From Streptomyces sp. NBC_01116 (GTDB taxonomy: Bacteria; Actinomycetota; Actinomycetes; Streptomycetales; Streptomycetaceae), in NCBI RefSeq assembly GCF_041435495.1, contig NZ_CP108644.1, forward strand, positions 1,984,001 to 2,048,000: a stretch of 64,000 nucleotides of DNA. The letters run 5' to 3'. The translations under genes were made by a program, and so were the position numbers. Shown here in pieces: positions 9,268-17,986 of the stretch (position 1 is the first letter of the stretch; each line of letters opens with the position of its first letter). A model generated the notes under the pieces. It ran no database searches. It was not told where the DNA came from and saw only the letters and a list, made by a program, of their open reading frames with translations.

Positions 9268-10854
9268 TCAGCGCAGCGAGCGGAAGTCCAGGTAGCGCAG
9301 CACCCGGTCCACGACCTCCGGGTCGGAGCCGGGCTCGCTGCGCGCGGAGAGCACCTCGTGGCGGGCGGCCGACATCATCTCGCGCTGGACCCGGCCGATC
9401 GCCTTGAAGCGCTCCGCGCGCTGGGCGTAGGCCTCGCGCCGCTCCTCGTCGACCATGTCCGGGCTGATGCGGGCGCCGATGTCGTACGCGGCGCGCTGGA
9501 GCCGCTCCATGACCTCCTCGGGGAACTCCTCGACCTCCTGGATCTCCTTGAGGCGGTACTTGGCGGCCTTGGCGGCCCGTACGGCGAGGTCCCGCTCCAG
9601 TGCCTCCTCGGCCTCGGTGTCGGCCCGGACCCTCAGCTTGCGCACCAGCCAGGGCAGGGTGAGCCCCTGGAAGACCAGGGTGGCCATGATCACGGCGAAG
9701 GCGATGAAGATGATCTCGTCACGGCCGGGGAAGGGCCGCCCGTCGTCGGTCTCCAGCGGGATCGCCAGCGCCAGGGCGACCGAGGCCACCCCGCGCATCC
9801 CGGCCCACCACATCACGACGGTCTCCCGCCAGCTGGTGGGGATCTCCTCGCTGACGTCGCGGCGGGTGTGGAGCCGCTTGGCCAGCCAGGTAGCCGGCAG
9901 CAGGTACAGCAGCCGTACGCCGACGACGACGGCGACGATCGCGAGCCCCCAGCCGACCATCTCCAGGGCGTGCCCGTCGGCGGTGCCGAACACGCTGTGC
10001 AGCTCCAGACCGATCAGCCCGAAGGCCACTCCGGTGACCAGGGTGTCGACGATGTCCCAGAACGTGACTCCGGTGAGCCGGCCCAGCACGTCGTCGGCGT
10101 CGGCGGTGTGCTCGGCGAGGAACAGCGCGACGGTCAGGACGGCCAGCACGCCGGAGCCCATCAGCTCCTCCGCGAGGACGTAGGCGACGAACGGCACCAG
10201 CAGGGTCAGCCCGACCTGGAGGGTGGCGTCGCCCAGCAGGTTCATCAGCTTGATGGTGAGCCAGCCGATCGCGAGGCCGACGGCGACCGCGACGACGGCG
10301 GAGAGGACCAGCATCCCGAAGGCCTCGGGGAGCGAGAAGGTGCCGCTGACGGCGGCGGCGATGGCCACGTGGTAGAGCACGATGGCGGTCACGTCGTTGA
10401 AGAGCCCCTCGCCCTCCAGGATCGACACCAGTCGGCGCGGCAGTCCCACGGAGCCCGCCACGGCCGTCGCCGCGACCGGGTCGGGCGGGGCGACGAGCGC
10501 GCCGAGGGCGACGGCGGCGGCGATGGGCAGCCCCGGCACGATCGAGTTCGCGACCGCGGCGACGGCGGCCGTGGTGACGAAGACGAGGGCCACGGCCAGC
10601 AGGAAGATCGGGCGTCTGTTGGCGGCGAACTGCCGCCAGGAGGTGCGCTGCACGGTGGCGTAGAGCAGCGGCGGAAGCAGTGCGGGGAGGATGATCTCCG
10701 GCGGGATGTCGACGTTCGGCACGAACGGCATGAACGCCATCGCGATGCCGATGAGGGTCATCAGGACCGGCGCCGGCAGCCCCAGCCGGTCGCCGAGCGG
10801 CACCGTGACCACGGCTCCGAGCAGCAGCAGGAGCAGCAGGGACATCTGTTCCAC
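9268..10854 (-). CDS. Na+/H+ antiporter, CPA1 (NhaP-like) family
   Basis: The product (528 residues) has 11-13 hydrophobic segments typical of cation:proton antiporters. Ion-path motifs are visible: VAPPDPVAA, where the Asp matches the conserved ND/TD-type position, and EGEGLFNDVTA, matching the ESLFND element of CPA1 exchangers. A hydrophilic C-terminal tail of about 120 residues is probably cytoplasmic and regulatory. The GTG at 10854 (VEQMSLLLL) lies six bases after GGAAGG; the ATG three codons inside is less well spaced. It converges tail-to-tail with the MscS gene (18 bp apart). Confidence 0.92.
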   Translation of the reverse strand: MEQMSLLLLLLLGAVVTVPLGDRLGLPAPVLMTLIGIAMAFMPFVPNVDIPPEIILPALLPPLLYATVQRTSWRQFAANRRPIFLLAVALVFVTTAAVAAVANSIVPGLPIAAAVALGALVAPPDPVAATAVAGSVGLPRRLVSILEGEGLFNDVTAIVLYHVAIAAAVSGTFSLPEAFGMLVLSAVVAVAVGLAIGWLTIKLMNLLGDATLQVGLTLLVPFVAYVLAEELMGSGVLAVLTVALFLAEHTADADDVLGRLTGVTFWDIVDTLVTGVAFGLIGLELHSVFGTADGHALEMVGWGLAIVAVVVGVRLLYLLPATWLAKRLHTRRDVSEEIPTSWRETVVMWWAGMRGVASVALALAIPLETDDGRPFPGRDEIIFIAFAVIMATLVFQGLTLPWLVRKLRVRADTEAEEALERDLAVRAAKAAKYRLKEIQEVEEFPEEVMERLQRAAYDIGARISPDMVDEERREAYAQRAERFKAIGRVQREMMSAARHEVLSARSEPGSDPEVVDRVLRYLDFRSLR

Positions 10855-10963
10855 GAGGCGCCTTCCGGAGCATGGGGTTCCGGCACACCACGAGCGGCCG
10901 AACAGGGCTCCCACCCTGCCACGCGGGGTGCGCGATTCGGCCGATACCCCCCGCTACCGGCAC

Positions 10964-11449
10964 TCAGGCCGGTCGGATCTCCCGCCGCATGGCCCGGTGC
11001 GGCATGCCCGCGTCGGGGAACTCGGGGCCGTACGCGACATATCCGAGCCGCTCGTAGAAGCCGAGGGCGTGCGTCTGGGCGTGCAGGTCGACGGCGGCCA
11101 GGCCCAGCGCCCGCGCCTCGTCCTCGATGGCCCGCACGAGGGCCGCGCCGACCCCGAGGCCGCGCGCCTGGCGGCTGACGGCGAGGCGGCCCAGCGAGCC
11201 GACGGCCGGGTCGCCGCCGGTCTTCCCGGCCGCGTCCGCGCCGTGCAGCAGCCGGCCCGTGCCGAGCGCGACACCGTCCGCCGCGACGGCCAGGACATGC
11301 ACCGCGGTCGCGTCGTGGGCGTCGTACTCCAGCTCCTCGGGCACGTTCTGCTCGCCGACGAAGACCTCCTTGCGCACCTGGAAGCAGGCCTGGAGGTCGC
11401 TCTCCTCGACGGCCCTGCGGGTGCTGTACGGGGAGGGGGCCGAGGTCAC
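10964..11449 (-). CDS. GNAT family N-acetyltransferase
   Basis: This 161-residue protein has the GNAT acetyl-CoA-binding signature ([13 protein letters not shown], about residues 93-105) and the typical ending [17 protein letters not shown]. It resembles the ElaA-like branch ([15 protein letters not shown] near residue 30-44). The acceptor is unknown. The GTG start overlaps the stop of rluD (GTGA), so translation is probably coupled. Confidence 0.9.
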   Translation of the reverse strand: MTSAPSPYSTRRAVEESDLQACFQVRKEVFVGEQNVPEELEYDAHDATAVHVLAVAADGVALGTGRLLHGADAAGKTGGDPAVGSLGRLAVSRQARGLGVGAALVRAIEDEARALGLAAVDLHAQTHALGFYERLGYVAYGPEFPDAGMPHRAMRREIRPA

Positions 11450-12387
11450 TGGCTCTCCGCGGAGATGGTGTCGAGGGCGTGCTGGAGGTCGGCCGGGTAG
11501 GTGCTGGAGAACTCCACCCAGCCGCCGTCGCTCGGGTGCTCGAAGCCCAGGCGCACGGCGTGCAGCCACTGGCGGGTCAGCCCGAGGCGCTTGGCCAGCG
11601 TCGGGTCCGCGCCGTAGGTGAGGTCGCCGACGCAGGGGTGGCGGTGGGCGGACATGTGGACCCGGATCTGGTGGGTGCGGCCGGTCTCCAGCTTGATGTC
11701 GAGGAGGCTGGCGGCGCGGTAGGCCTCGATCAGGTCGTAGTGGGTCACCGACGGCTTGCCCTCGGCGGTGACCGCCCACTTGTAGTCGTGGTTGGGGTGG
11801 CGTCCGATGGGGGCGTCGATGGTGCCGCTCATCGGGTCCGGGTGGCCCTGGACGAGCGCGTGGTACTTCTTGTCGACGACCCGGTCGCGGAACTGGGCCT
11901 TGAGCAGGGTGTACGCGCGCTCGGACTTGGCGACGACCATCAGGCCGGAGGTGCCGACGTCGAGGCGGTGGACGATGCCCTGGCGCTCGGCGGCGCCGGA
12001 CGTCGAGATCCGGTAGCCGGCGGCGGCGAGGCCGCCGATGACGGTGGTCCCGGTCCAGCCGGGGCTGGGGTGGGCGGCGACGCCGACCGGCTTCATGATG
12101 ACGACGATGTCGTCGTCGTCGTGGACGATCTCCATGCCCTCGACGGGCTCGGCGACGATCTGGACGGGAGCGGGCGCCCCCGGCATCTCGACTTCCAGCC
12201 AGGCGCCCCCGTGGACCCGCTCGGACTTCCCGGCCACCGAACCGTCCACCTGGACCTTCCCGGCTGCGGCCAGCTCGGCGGCCTTGGTGCGGGAGAAACC
12301 GAACATCCGGGAGATGGCGGCGTCGACGCGCTCGCCTTCCAGGCCGTCCGGTACGGGCAGGGTGCGGATCTCGGGGTGCGTACTCAC
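11446..12387 (-). CDS. rluD: RluA/RluD family rRNA pseudouridine synthase
   Basis: The 313-residue enzyme has an N-terminal S4 RNA-binding domain (about 15-75) and a catalytic pseudouridine synthase domain with HRLDVGTSG, where Asp143 is the catalytic residue. The family isomerises uridines, for RluD in helix 69 of 23S rRNA. The exact target is inferred by homology. It lies 43 bp downstream of lspA, an arrangement shared with many bacteria (lspA-rluD), and overlaps the GNAT gene by four bases. Confidence 0.93.
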   Translation of the reverse strand: MSTHPEIRTLPVPDGLEGERVDAAISRMFGFSRTKAAELAAAGKVQVDGSVAGKSERVHGGAWLEVEMPGAPAPVQIVAEPVEGMEIVHDDDDIVVIMKPVGVAAHPSPGWTGTTVIGGLAAAGYRISTSGAAERQGIVHRLDVGTSGLMVVAKSERAYTLLKAQFRDRVVDKKYHALVQGHPDPMSGTIDAPIGRHPNHDYKWAVTAEGKPSVTHYDLIEAYRAASLLDIKLETGRTHQIRVHMSAHRHPCVGDLTYGADPTLAKRLGLTRQWLHAVRLGFEHPSDGGWVEFSSTYPADLQHALDTISAESQ

Positions 12388-12430
12388 CTGTCGAGTATGC
12401 CTTGCGCGGAACGCTCTCCGCGCAGCCCGG

Positions 12431-13021
12431 TCAGTCCTTGTGCACGGTCCCGTCGGGGTCCAGGCCCTTGAAGGAGAGGATCACGATGAGGATGCCGCCG
12501 CAGACGATGGCGGAGTCGGCGAGGTTGAAGACGGCGAAGTGCTTGGGGGCGATGAAGTCCACCACCGCGCCCTCGAACACCCCGGGGGCCCGGAAGAGCC
12601 GGTCGGTGAGGTTGCCGAGCGCACCGCCCAGGAGGAGACCCAGGGCGATGGCCCACGGCAGGCTGTAGAGCTTGCGGGCCAGCCGGATGATCACCACGAT
12701 CACTCCGGAGGCGATGATGGTGAAGATCACCGTGAACGCCTCGCCGAACCCGAACGCGGCGCCCGCGTTCCGGATCGCCCGGAACTGGAGCCAGTCGCCG
12801 ATGATGTCGATCGGCGGCTGGTGCTCCAGCTTCGCGACCACGATCATCTTGGTGGCCAGGTCCAGCAGATAGGCCACGACGGCCACGCTCAGGAGAACGA
12901 GGACCTTCCGCTTGCCCCGGCCCGCGTTCACGGCCGCGTCGGCTGCCGCGCTGCCGCCTTCGTCCGCGCCCTCGGCCTCGGGATTGTCCGGCGTACCGAT
13001 GATGCGCTCCGCCTCTGCCAC
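12431..13021 (-). CDS. lspA: Lipoprotein signal peptidase II
   Basis: The 196-residue membrane aspartyl protease cleaves the signal peptide of prolipoproteins after diacylglyceryl transfer. Four membrane segments are visible (about 38-58, 95-113, 122-140, 165-186). The two catalytic aspartates are Asp140 in GNLTDRLFR and Asp169 in FNLADSAI. A hydrophilic N-terminal extension of about 37 residues, rich in Ala, Glu and Gly, is longer than in enterobacterial LspA. It is probably cotranscribed with the upstream dksA/traR-like gene (58 bp) and the downstream rluD. Confidence 0.96.
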   Translation of the reverse strand: MAEAERIIGTPDNPEAEGADEGGSAAADAAVNAGRGKRKVLVLLSVAVVAYLLDLATKMIVVAKLEHQPPIDIIGDWLQFRAIRNAGAAFGFGEAFTVIFTIIASGVIVVIIRLARKLYSLPWAIALGLLLGGALGNLTDRLFRAPGVFEGAVVDFIAPKHFAVFNLADSAIVCGGILIVILSFKGLDPDGTVHKD

Positions 13022-13079
13022 GTGAGTCCCTCAACCTAGGTGCCTGCCTGAGGATGAGGGTACGACACACCTGTGCGGA

Positions 13080-13916
13080 TCAGCCGCGCCGCTCCTGCTT
13101 CTGTTTGTCCTCGACGCACAGGGTGGCCCGGGGAAAGGCCTGCATCCGCGCCTTGCCGATCGGTTTACCGCAGACCTCGCAGAGCCCGTAGGTCCCCGCC
13201 TCCAGCCGGGCGAGCGCCCGCTCGGTCTGCTCCAGCATCTCCTGGGCGTTGGCGGCCAGCGACAGCTCGTGCTCGCGGGTGATGTTCTTGGTGCCGGTGT
13301 CGGCCTCGTCGTCGCCCGCGCCGTCCCCGGAGTCCCGCATGAGCCCGGCGAGCGCGGCCCCGGAGGCCTCCAGCTCGCTGCGGAGCCGCAGCGTCTCGCT
13401 CGTCAGCAGGGTGCGCGCCTCGGTGACCTCCTCGGGCGTCCAGGGGTCCTCCCCGGGCCGGACGGCCAGCTCGTCGGGGGCGGCGGCGCGGGCCGGCGGC
13501 ACGGGCGCCGTGGCCTGTGCGCCTGCTGCGTGACGACTCGCGCTCTTCTTGGCTACCACCGTGTGGGCTCCCGTCTGCTCGGCGGCCGGGGCCGCCTCCG
13601 TGGCCGCGACCGCGGCCGTTCTCGACGCCTTCTTGGCCGCGCTCTTCCTGGCGGTGCTCTTCTTCGCGGCGGGCTTCTCGCCGGTCGCCGTCTTCTTGGC
13701 CGCGGTCTTCTTCGACGCGGTCTTCTTCGCCGTGGTCCTCTTCGCAGCCGTCTTCCTGGCCGCCGCTTTCTCGGGAGCGGCCCTCTTGGGAGCGGCTTTC
13801 CCGGAAGCGGTCTCCTCCTCCGTGCTCTTCGCGGGCGCGGCCCCCTGTCCGACCGGTGGCTCGTGGGTGCCGTCGTGCTCGGCCGCGGTCTCTTCCGCCG
13901 TCTTCTTCGCCACCAT
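13080..13916 (-). CDS. TraR/DksA-type zinc-finger protein with a histone-like Lys/Ala N-terminus
   Basis: The 278-residue product has two parts. The first 170 residues are low-complexity Lys/Ala/Thr with repeated KKTA, AAKK and ARKS units, like the basic tails of actinobacterial histone-like proteins, and should bind nucleic acid non-specifically. The C-terminal 100 residues match the TraR/DksA family, with a coiled coil and a zinc-finger region. Cys246, Cys249 and Cys267 are present, but the position of the fourth ligand is Asp270 (LCVEDK). DksA-type proteins modulate RNA polymerase at its secondary channel. The ATG at 13916 follows GAAGGGG; the frame extends upstream without support. Confidence 0.88.
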   Translation of the reverse strand: MVAKKTAEETAAEHDGTHEPPVGQGAAPAKSTEEETASGKAAPKRAAPEKAAARKTAAKRTTAKKTASKKTAAKKTATGEKPAAKKSTARKSAAKKASRTAAVAATEAAPAAEQTGAHTVVAKKSASRHAAGAQATAPVPPARAAAPDELAVRPGEDPWTPEEVTEARTLLTSETLRLRSELEASGAALAGLMRDSGDGAGDDEADTGTKNITREHELSLAANAQEMLEQTERALARLEAGTYGLCEVCGKPIGKARMQAFPRATLCVEDKQKQERRG

Positions 13917-13929
13917 GGCCGCGGCCCCT

Positions 13930-13942
13930 TCACATATTGTGA
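13930..13942. promoter_or_regulatory. Short inverted repeat TCACA-tat-TGTGA upstream of the dksA-like gene
   Basis: This small symmetric element lies about 14-26 bp upstream of the dksA/traR-like start codon. It is AT-rich in a GC-rich genome and could be an operator or part of the 5' leader. No regulator can be named. Confidence 0.3.
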
Positions 13943-14178
13943 TCTTGCTCGCGAATCGTGCTGGGACGATAAATCGACTCCAGCCCCGCGGCAACGGGGC
14001 ACGCCGCCTTCGCGCCCTCCCCGTGTCCGGTCGTGGCGTGCCTGCCTCCGTTGTTCCCAGCTCCCCGTCCGGTAATCCGGCCTCGGGCAGCGCCGGGAAG
14101 TCCTTCTACCCCGTCCCGCCACTCGGGTCACGCCCGCGCGCCGCCGATAACCGGTCGGCCGTCGCCCGTACGGGCCCG

Positions 14179-14184
14179 TACACT
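14179..14184 (+). promoter_or_regulatory. Probable -10 element (TACACT) of the ileS leader
   Basis: TACACT lies just upstream of the first conserved bases of the T-box leader, so the transcript would begin near 14190. No strong -35 is seen at 17-18 bp upstream. Confidence 0.45.
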
Positions 14185-14189
14185 GGGCC

Positions 14190-14470
14190 CAGCGAGAGGC
14201 TTGGATGGGACGAGTAGCGCCGTACGCAGCCAGCAGCGACCCGGGGACGGTGGGAGCCCGGGGGCGAGCGCGTCGTGAAGATCACCCCGGAGTCGCCGGA
14301 AGAACGCTTTGAACCGTGGGCCCCGCCCGTCGGCGCAAGGTCACTAGACCCGGCATCGCGACCCCAATGAGGGGGCCACGGGCCTGTGCCCGGGGCCAAG
14401 GAGGGTGGTACCGCGGGAGCCGAGACGCTCTCGTCCCTCCGACGGAAGTGGAAGACGTCCGCCGGAGGAA
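14190..14470 (+). ncRNA. T-box leader controlling ileS (translational type)
   Basis: The leader begins with the conserved GGATGGGACGAGTA (about 14203-14216) of actinobacterial stem I. A candidate isoleucine specifier codon ATC lies at 14281-14283 in a GAAGATCACC context. The T-box sequence AGGGTGGTACCGCGG spans about 14402-14415; its TGGT-type bulge should pair with the acceptor end of uncharged tRNA-Ile. Downstream, CCTCCG (14436-14441) is complementary to CGGAGG (14463-14468), the ileS Shine-Dalgarno. This suggests that charged tRNA leaves the ribosome site sequestered and uncharged tRNA frees it. No U-tract terminator is present, consistent with translational control. Confidence 0.92.
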
Positions 14471-14477
14471 GCCGCAC

Positions 14478-17400
14478 ATGACATCGCCGCAGTACCGCCA
14501 GGTACCCGCCCAGGTCGACCTGCCCGCGCTCGAACACGCCGTGCTCGACTTCTGGCGCGAGAGCAAGGTCTTCGCCAAGAGCCTCGACCAGTCCGAGGGC
14601 CGCCCCGAGTGGGTCTTCTACGAGGGCCCGCCCACCGCCAACGGCATGCCGGGCGCCCATCACATCGAGGCCCGCGTCTTCAAGGACGTCTTCCCCCGCT
14701 TCCGCACCATGCAGGGCTACCACGTCGGCCGCAAGGCCGGCTGGGACTGCCACGGCCTGCCGGTCGAGCTCGCGGTCGAGAAGGAGCTGGGCTTCAACGG
14801 CAAGAAGGACATCGAGGCGTTCGGCATCGCCGAGTTCAACGCCAAGTGCCGCGAGTCGGTGACCCGGCACACCGACGCCTTCGCCGAGCTGACGACCCGC
14901 ATGGGTTACTGGGTCGATCTGGACGACGCGTACCGCACGATGGACCCGGAGTACGTGGACTCCGTGTGGTGGTCGCTCAAGGAGATCTTCAACAAGGACC
15001 TGCTGGTCCAGGACCACCGTGTCGCCCCCTGGTGCCCGCGTTGCGGCACCGGCCTGTCCGACCACGAGCTGGCCCAGGGCTACGAGACGGTCGTCGACCC
15101 CTCGGTCTTCGTCCGCTTCCCGCTCACCTCCGGCCCGCTGGCCGGCGAGGCGGCCCTCCTGGTCTGGACGACCACCCCCTGGACGCTGGTCTCCAACACG
15201 GCGGTCGCCGCCCACCCCGGGGTCCGCTACGTCGTGGCGACCGACGGCGAGGAGAAGCTCGTCGTCGCCGAGCCGCTCCTGGAGAAGGCCCTGGGCGAGG
15301 GCTGGGAGGCCACCGGCCAGTCGTTCACCGGCGCGGAGATGGAGCGCTGGAGCTACGAGCGCCCGTTCGCCCTGGTCGACTTCCCGGCCGAGGCGCACTA
15401 CGTCGTCAACGCCGAGTACGTCACGACCGAGGACGGTACGGGTCTGGTCCACCAGTCCCCCGCGTTCGGCGCCGACGACCTCGCGGTCTGCCGTGCGTAC
15501 GGCCTGCCGGTGGTCAACCCGGTCCGCCCGGACGGCACGTTCGAGGAAGACCTCCCCCTCGTGGGCGGCGTCTTCTTCAAGAAGGCCGACGAGGCGCTCA
15601 CCGCGGACCTGGACGCGCGCGGCAAGCTCTTCCGCCACGTCCCCTACGAGCACAGCTACCCGCACTGCTGGCGCTGCCACACGGCGCTGCTCTACTACGC
15701 GCAGCCGTCCTGGTACATCAGGACGACGGCGATCAAGGACCGGCTCCTTGAGGAGAACGAGAAGACCAACTGGTTCCCGGACTCGGTCAAGAACGGCCGC
15801 TTCGGCGACTGGCTGAACAACAACGTCGACTGGGCGCTCTCCCGTAACCGCTACTGGGGCACGCCGCTGCCGATCTGGCGCTGCGAGGACGACCACCTCA
15901 CCTGCGTGGGCTCACGCGCCGAACTGACGGAACTCACGGGCGCCGACCAGTCGGCCCTCGACCCGCACCGCCCGTTCATCGACGAGATCAGCTTCACCTG
16001 CACGCGGGAGAACTGCCAACTGGAGGCGTACCGCGTCCCGGAGGTCATCGACGCCTGGTACGACTCGGGTTCGATGCCGTTCGCGCAGTGGGGCTACCCG
16101 TACAAGAACAAGGAGGTCTTCGAGAGCCGCTACCCGGCGCAGTTCATCTCGGAGGCCATCGACCAGACCCGCGGCTGGTTCTACACGCTGATGGCGGTCG
16201 GCACCCTGGTCTTCGACAAGTCGAGTTACGAGAACGTCGTCTGCCTGGGCCACATCCTCGCCGAGGACGGCCGCAAGATGTCCAAGCACCTGGGCAACAT
16301 CCTCCAGCCGATCCCGCTGATGGACCAGCACGGGGCGGACGCGGTGCGGTGGTTCATGGCGGCGGGCGGCTCCCCGTGGGCGGCACGGCGCGTGGGCCAC
16401 GGCACGATCCAGGAGGTCGTCCGCAAGACACTCCTCACCTACTGGAACACGGTCGCCTTCCAGGCCCTGTACGCGCGCACGTCGGGCTGGGCCCCCTCGG
16501 AGGCCGACCCGGCCCCGGCGGACCGCACGGTCCTGGACCGCTGGCTGCTCAGCGAACTGAACGCGCTGGTCGACCAGATGACCGTCGCGATGGAGGGGTA
16601 CGACACCCAGCGCGCCGGCAAGCTGCTCTCGGCGTTCGTGGACGACCTCTCCAACTGGTACGTACGCCGCTCGCGCCGCCGCTTCTGGCAGGGCGACAAG
16701 GCGGCGCTGCGCACGCTGCACGAGGTCGTCGAGACGGTGACCCGGCTGATGGCCCCGCTGACCCCGTTCATCACGGAGCGGGTCTGGCAGGACCTGGTGG
16801 CGCCGGTCACGCCCGACGCCCCGGAGTCGGTCCACCTGTCCTCCTGGCCGAAGGCGGACCTGTCGGTGATCGACCCGACGCTCTCCACGCAGATGGCGCT
16901 GGTGCGCCGCCTGGTGGAGCTGGGCCGGGCCACGCGCGCCGAGTCGGGAGTGAAGACCCGTCAGCCGCTGTCGCGTGCGCTGGTGGCGGCGACGGGCTTC
17001 ACCGACCTCTCCCCCGAACTGCGCGCGCAGATCACGGAGGAGCTGAACGTCACGTCGCTGGCCTCGCTCTCGGAGGTGGGCGGCTCCCTGGTCGACACGA
17101 CGGCGAAGGCCAACTTCCGCGCCCTGGGCAAGCGGTTCGGCAAGGGCGTCCAGGCGGTGGCCAAGGCGGTGGCGAACACGGACGCGGCCGCCCTCTCCCT
17201 GGCACTCCGCGAGGGCACGGCGGCGGTGGAGGTCGACGGCGAGCGGATCACCCTCTCCCCCGACGAGGTCATCATCACGGAGACCCCGCGCGAGGGCTGG
17301 TCGGTCGCCTCGGACTCGGGCGCGACCGTCGCCCTGGACCTGGAGATCACCCCGGAACTGCGCCGCGCGGGCCTGGCCCGTGACGCGATCCGCCTGATCC

Positions 17401-17621
17401 AGGAGGCCCGCAAGAACAGCGGCCTGGACGTCGCGGACCGCATCGCCGTCCGTTGGACCTCGACGTCCCCGGCGACGGTGGAGGCCCTCACCGAGCACAC
17501 CCCGCTGATCTCCGAGGAGGTGCTCGCCCCGGACTACGCGGAGGGTGAGGCGGACGAGACCTACGGCGAGGTGTTCGCGGACGAGGGCCTGGAGCTGAGG
17601 TTCCGCCTGCGCAAGCGGTAG
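14478..17621 (+). CDS. ileS: Isoleucyl-tRNA synthetase, type 2 (eukaryote-like)
   Basis: The 1047-residue class Ia synthetase charges tRNA-Ile with isoleucine and edits valine in its CP1 domain. The KMSKS loop is KMSKH at 600-604. The other signature, normally HxGH, reads GAHH at residues 59-62 (context PPTANGMPGAHHIEAR), so the first and third positions are swapped. Length, the PTANG context and the long C-terminal domain place it in the type 2 group. The ATG at 14478 follows GGAGG in the T-box sequester. It is monocistronic, ending at the hairpin at 17641-17673. Confidence 0.97.
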   Translation: MTSPQYRQVPAQVDLPALEHAVLDFWRESKVFAKSLDQSEGRPEWVFYEGPPTANGMPGAHHIEARVFKDVFPRFRTMQGYHVGRKAGWDCHGLPVELAVEKELGFNGKKDIEAFGIAEFNAKCRESVTRHTDAFAELTTRMGYWVDLDDAYRTMDPEYVDSVWWSLKEIFNKDLLVQDHRVAPWCPRCGTGLSDHELAQGYETVVDPSVFVRFPLTSGPLAGEAALLVWTTTPWTLVSNTAVAAHPGVRYVVATDGEEKLVVAEPLLEKALGEGWEATGQSFTGAEMERWSYERPFALVDFPAEAHYVVNAEYVTTEDGTGLVHQSPAFGADDLAVCRAYGLPVVNPVRPDGTFEEDLPLVGGVFFKKADEALTADLDARGKLFRHVPYEHSYPHCWRCHTALLYYAQPSWYIRTTAIKDRLLEENEKTNWFPDSVKNGRFGDWLNNNVDWALSRNRYWGTPLPIWRCEDDHLTCVGSRAELTELTGADQSALDPHRPFIDEISFTCTRENCQLEAYRVPEVIDAWYDSGSMPFAQWGYPYKNKEVFESRYPAQFISEAIDQTRGWFYTLMAVGTLVFDKSSYENVVCLGHILAEDGRKMSKHLGNILQPIPLMDQHGADAVRWFMAAGGSPWAARRVGHGTIQEVVRKTLLTYWNTVAFQALYARTSGWAPSEADPAPADRTVLDRWLLSELNALVDQMTVAMEGYDTQRAGKLLSAFVDDLSNWYVRRSRRRFWQGDKAALRTLHEVVETVTRLMAPLTPFITERVWQDLVAPVTPDAPESVHLSSWPKADLSVIDPTLSTQMALVRRLVELGRATRAESGVKTRQPLSRALVAATGFTDLSPELRAQITEELNVTSLASLSEVGGSLVDTTAKANFRALGKRFGKGVQAVAKAVANTDAAALSLALREGTAAVEVDGERITLSPDEVIITETPREGWSVASDSGATVALDLEITPELRRAGLARDAIRLIQEARKNSGLDVADRIAVRWTSTSPATVEALTEHTPLISEEVLAPDYAEGEADETYGEVFADEGLELRFRLRKR

Positions 17622-17640
17622 CGGTAGCCCGCAGGACCCA

Positions 17641-17673
17641 GGGCCCGGCCGACGCAACACGTCGGCCGGGCCC
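17641..17673 (+). terminator. ileS terminator hairpin
   Basis: A perfect 13-bp stem (17641-17653 with 17661-17673) encloses GCAACAC, 20 bp after the ileS stop codon. Confidence 0.85.
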
Positions 17674-17679
17674 TTCGCT

Positions 17680-17845
17680 GTCCCCCTCAGGGGCTCCGCC
17701 CCCGAACCCCCGCGCCTGAGAAGTGGGCCGGGCCCACTCAAGCCCCTCCGGCGATTGAGGAGCGGGGTCCGGGGCAGCGCCCCGGTCTCGGGAAGAGTGG
17801 GGCCTCCCCTGCTCGAACGAAGTCGAGAGCTTGGGGATGGGTAGG
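17680..17845. repeat. Composite intergenic repeat of the Streptomyces dispersed type
   Basis: This non-coding block contains several small inverted repeats: AGGGGCTCCGCCCCC near 17688, CTCAAGCCCCTCC...ATTGAGG (17737-17760), CCGGGGCAGCGCCCCGG (17769-17785), and a CTCCCCTGCTCGAA/TCGAGAGCTTGGGGA arm pair (about 17803-17837). From memory, near-identical segments recur in many Streptomyces intergenic regions. Within this window I saw only this copy. Confidence 0.5.
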
Positions 17846-17911
17846 GGAACAGCCCGCCGCAGGCGCCCCACCCGCACCCGGCCCGGCAAGGGCGGCCGAG
17901 CCCACGCCAAA

Positions 17912-17945
17912 GGGCCGGGCCCCGGGGAATCCCGGGGCCCGGCCC
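17912..17945 (-). terminator. divIVA terminator hairpin
   Basis: A perfect stem (GGGCCGGGCCCCGGG with its complement) lies about 40 bp beyond the divIVA stop codon. On the minus strand it is followed by TTT. It probably ends the whole dcw transcript. Confidence 0.8.
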
Positions 17946-17986
17946 TCTGCCTGCCGACGGCTACGCGCTCAGCGAGCGCGAACCGC

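Noticed and set aside
13500..13760. CRISPR or satellite array in the repetitive dksA-like gene
   Set aside because: The repetition is coding (Lys/Ala units) without regular repeat-spacer spacing.
17680..17845. Insertion sequence or attachment site
   Set aside because: No transposase or integrase remnant, tRNA end or target duplication was seen; only small dispersed-type repeats are present.
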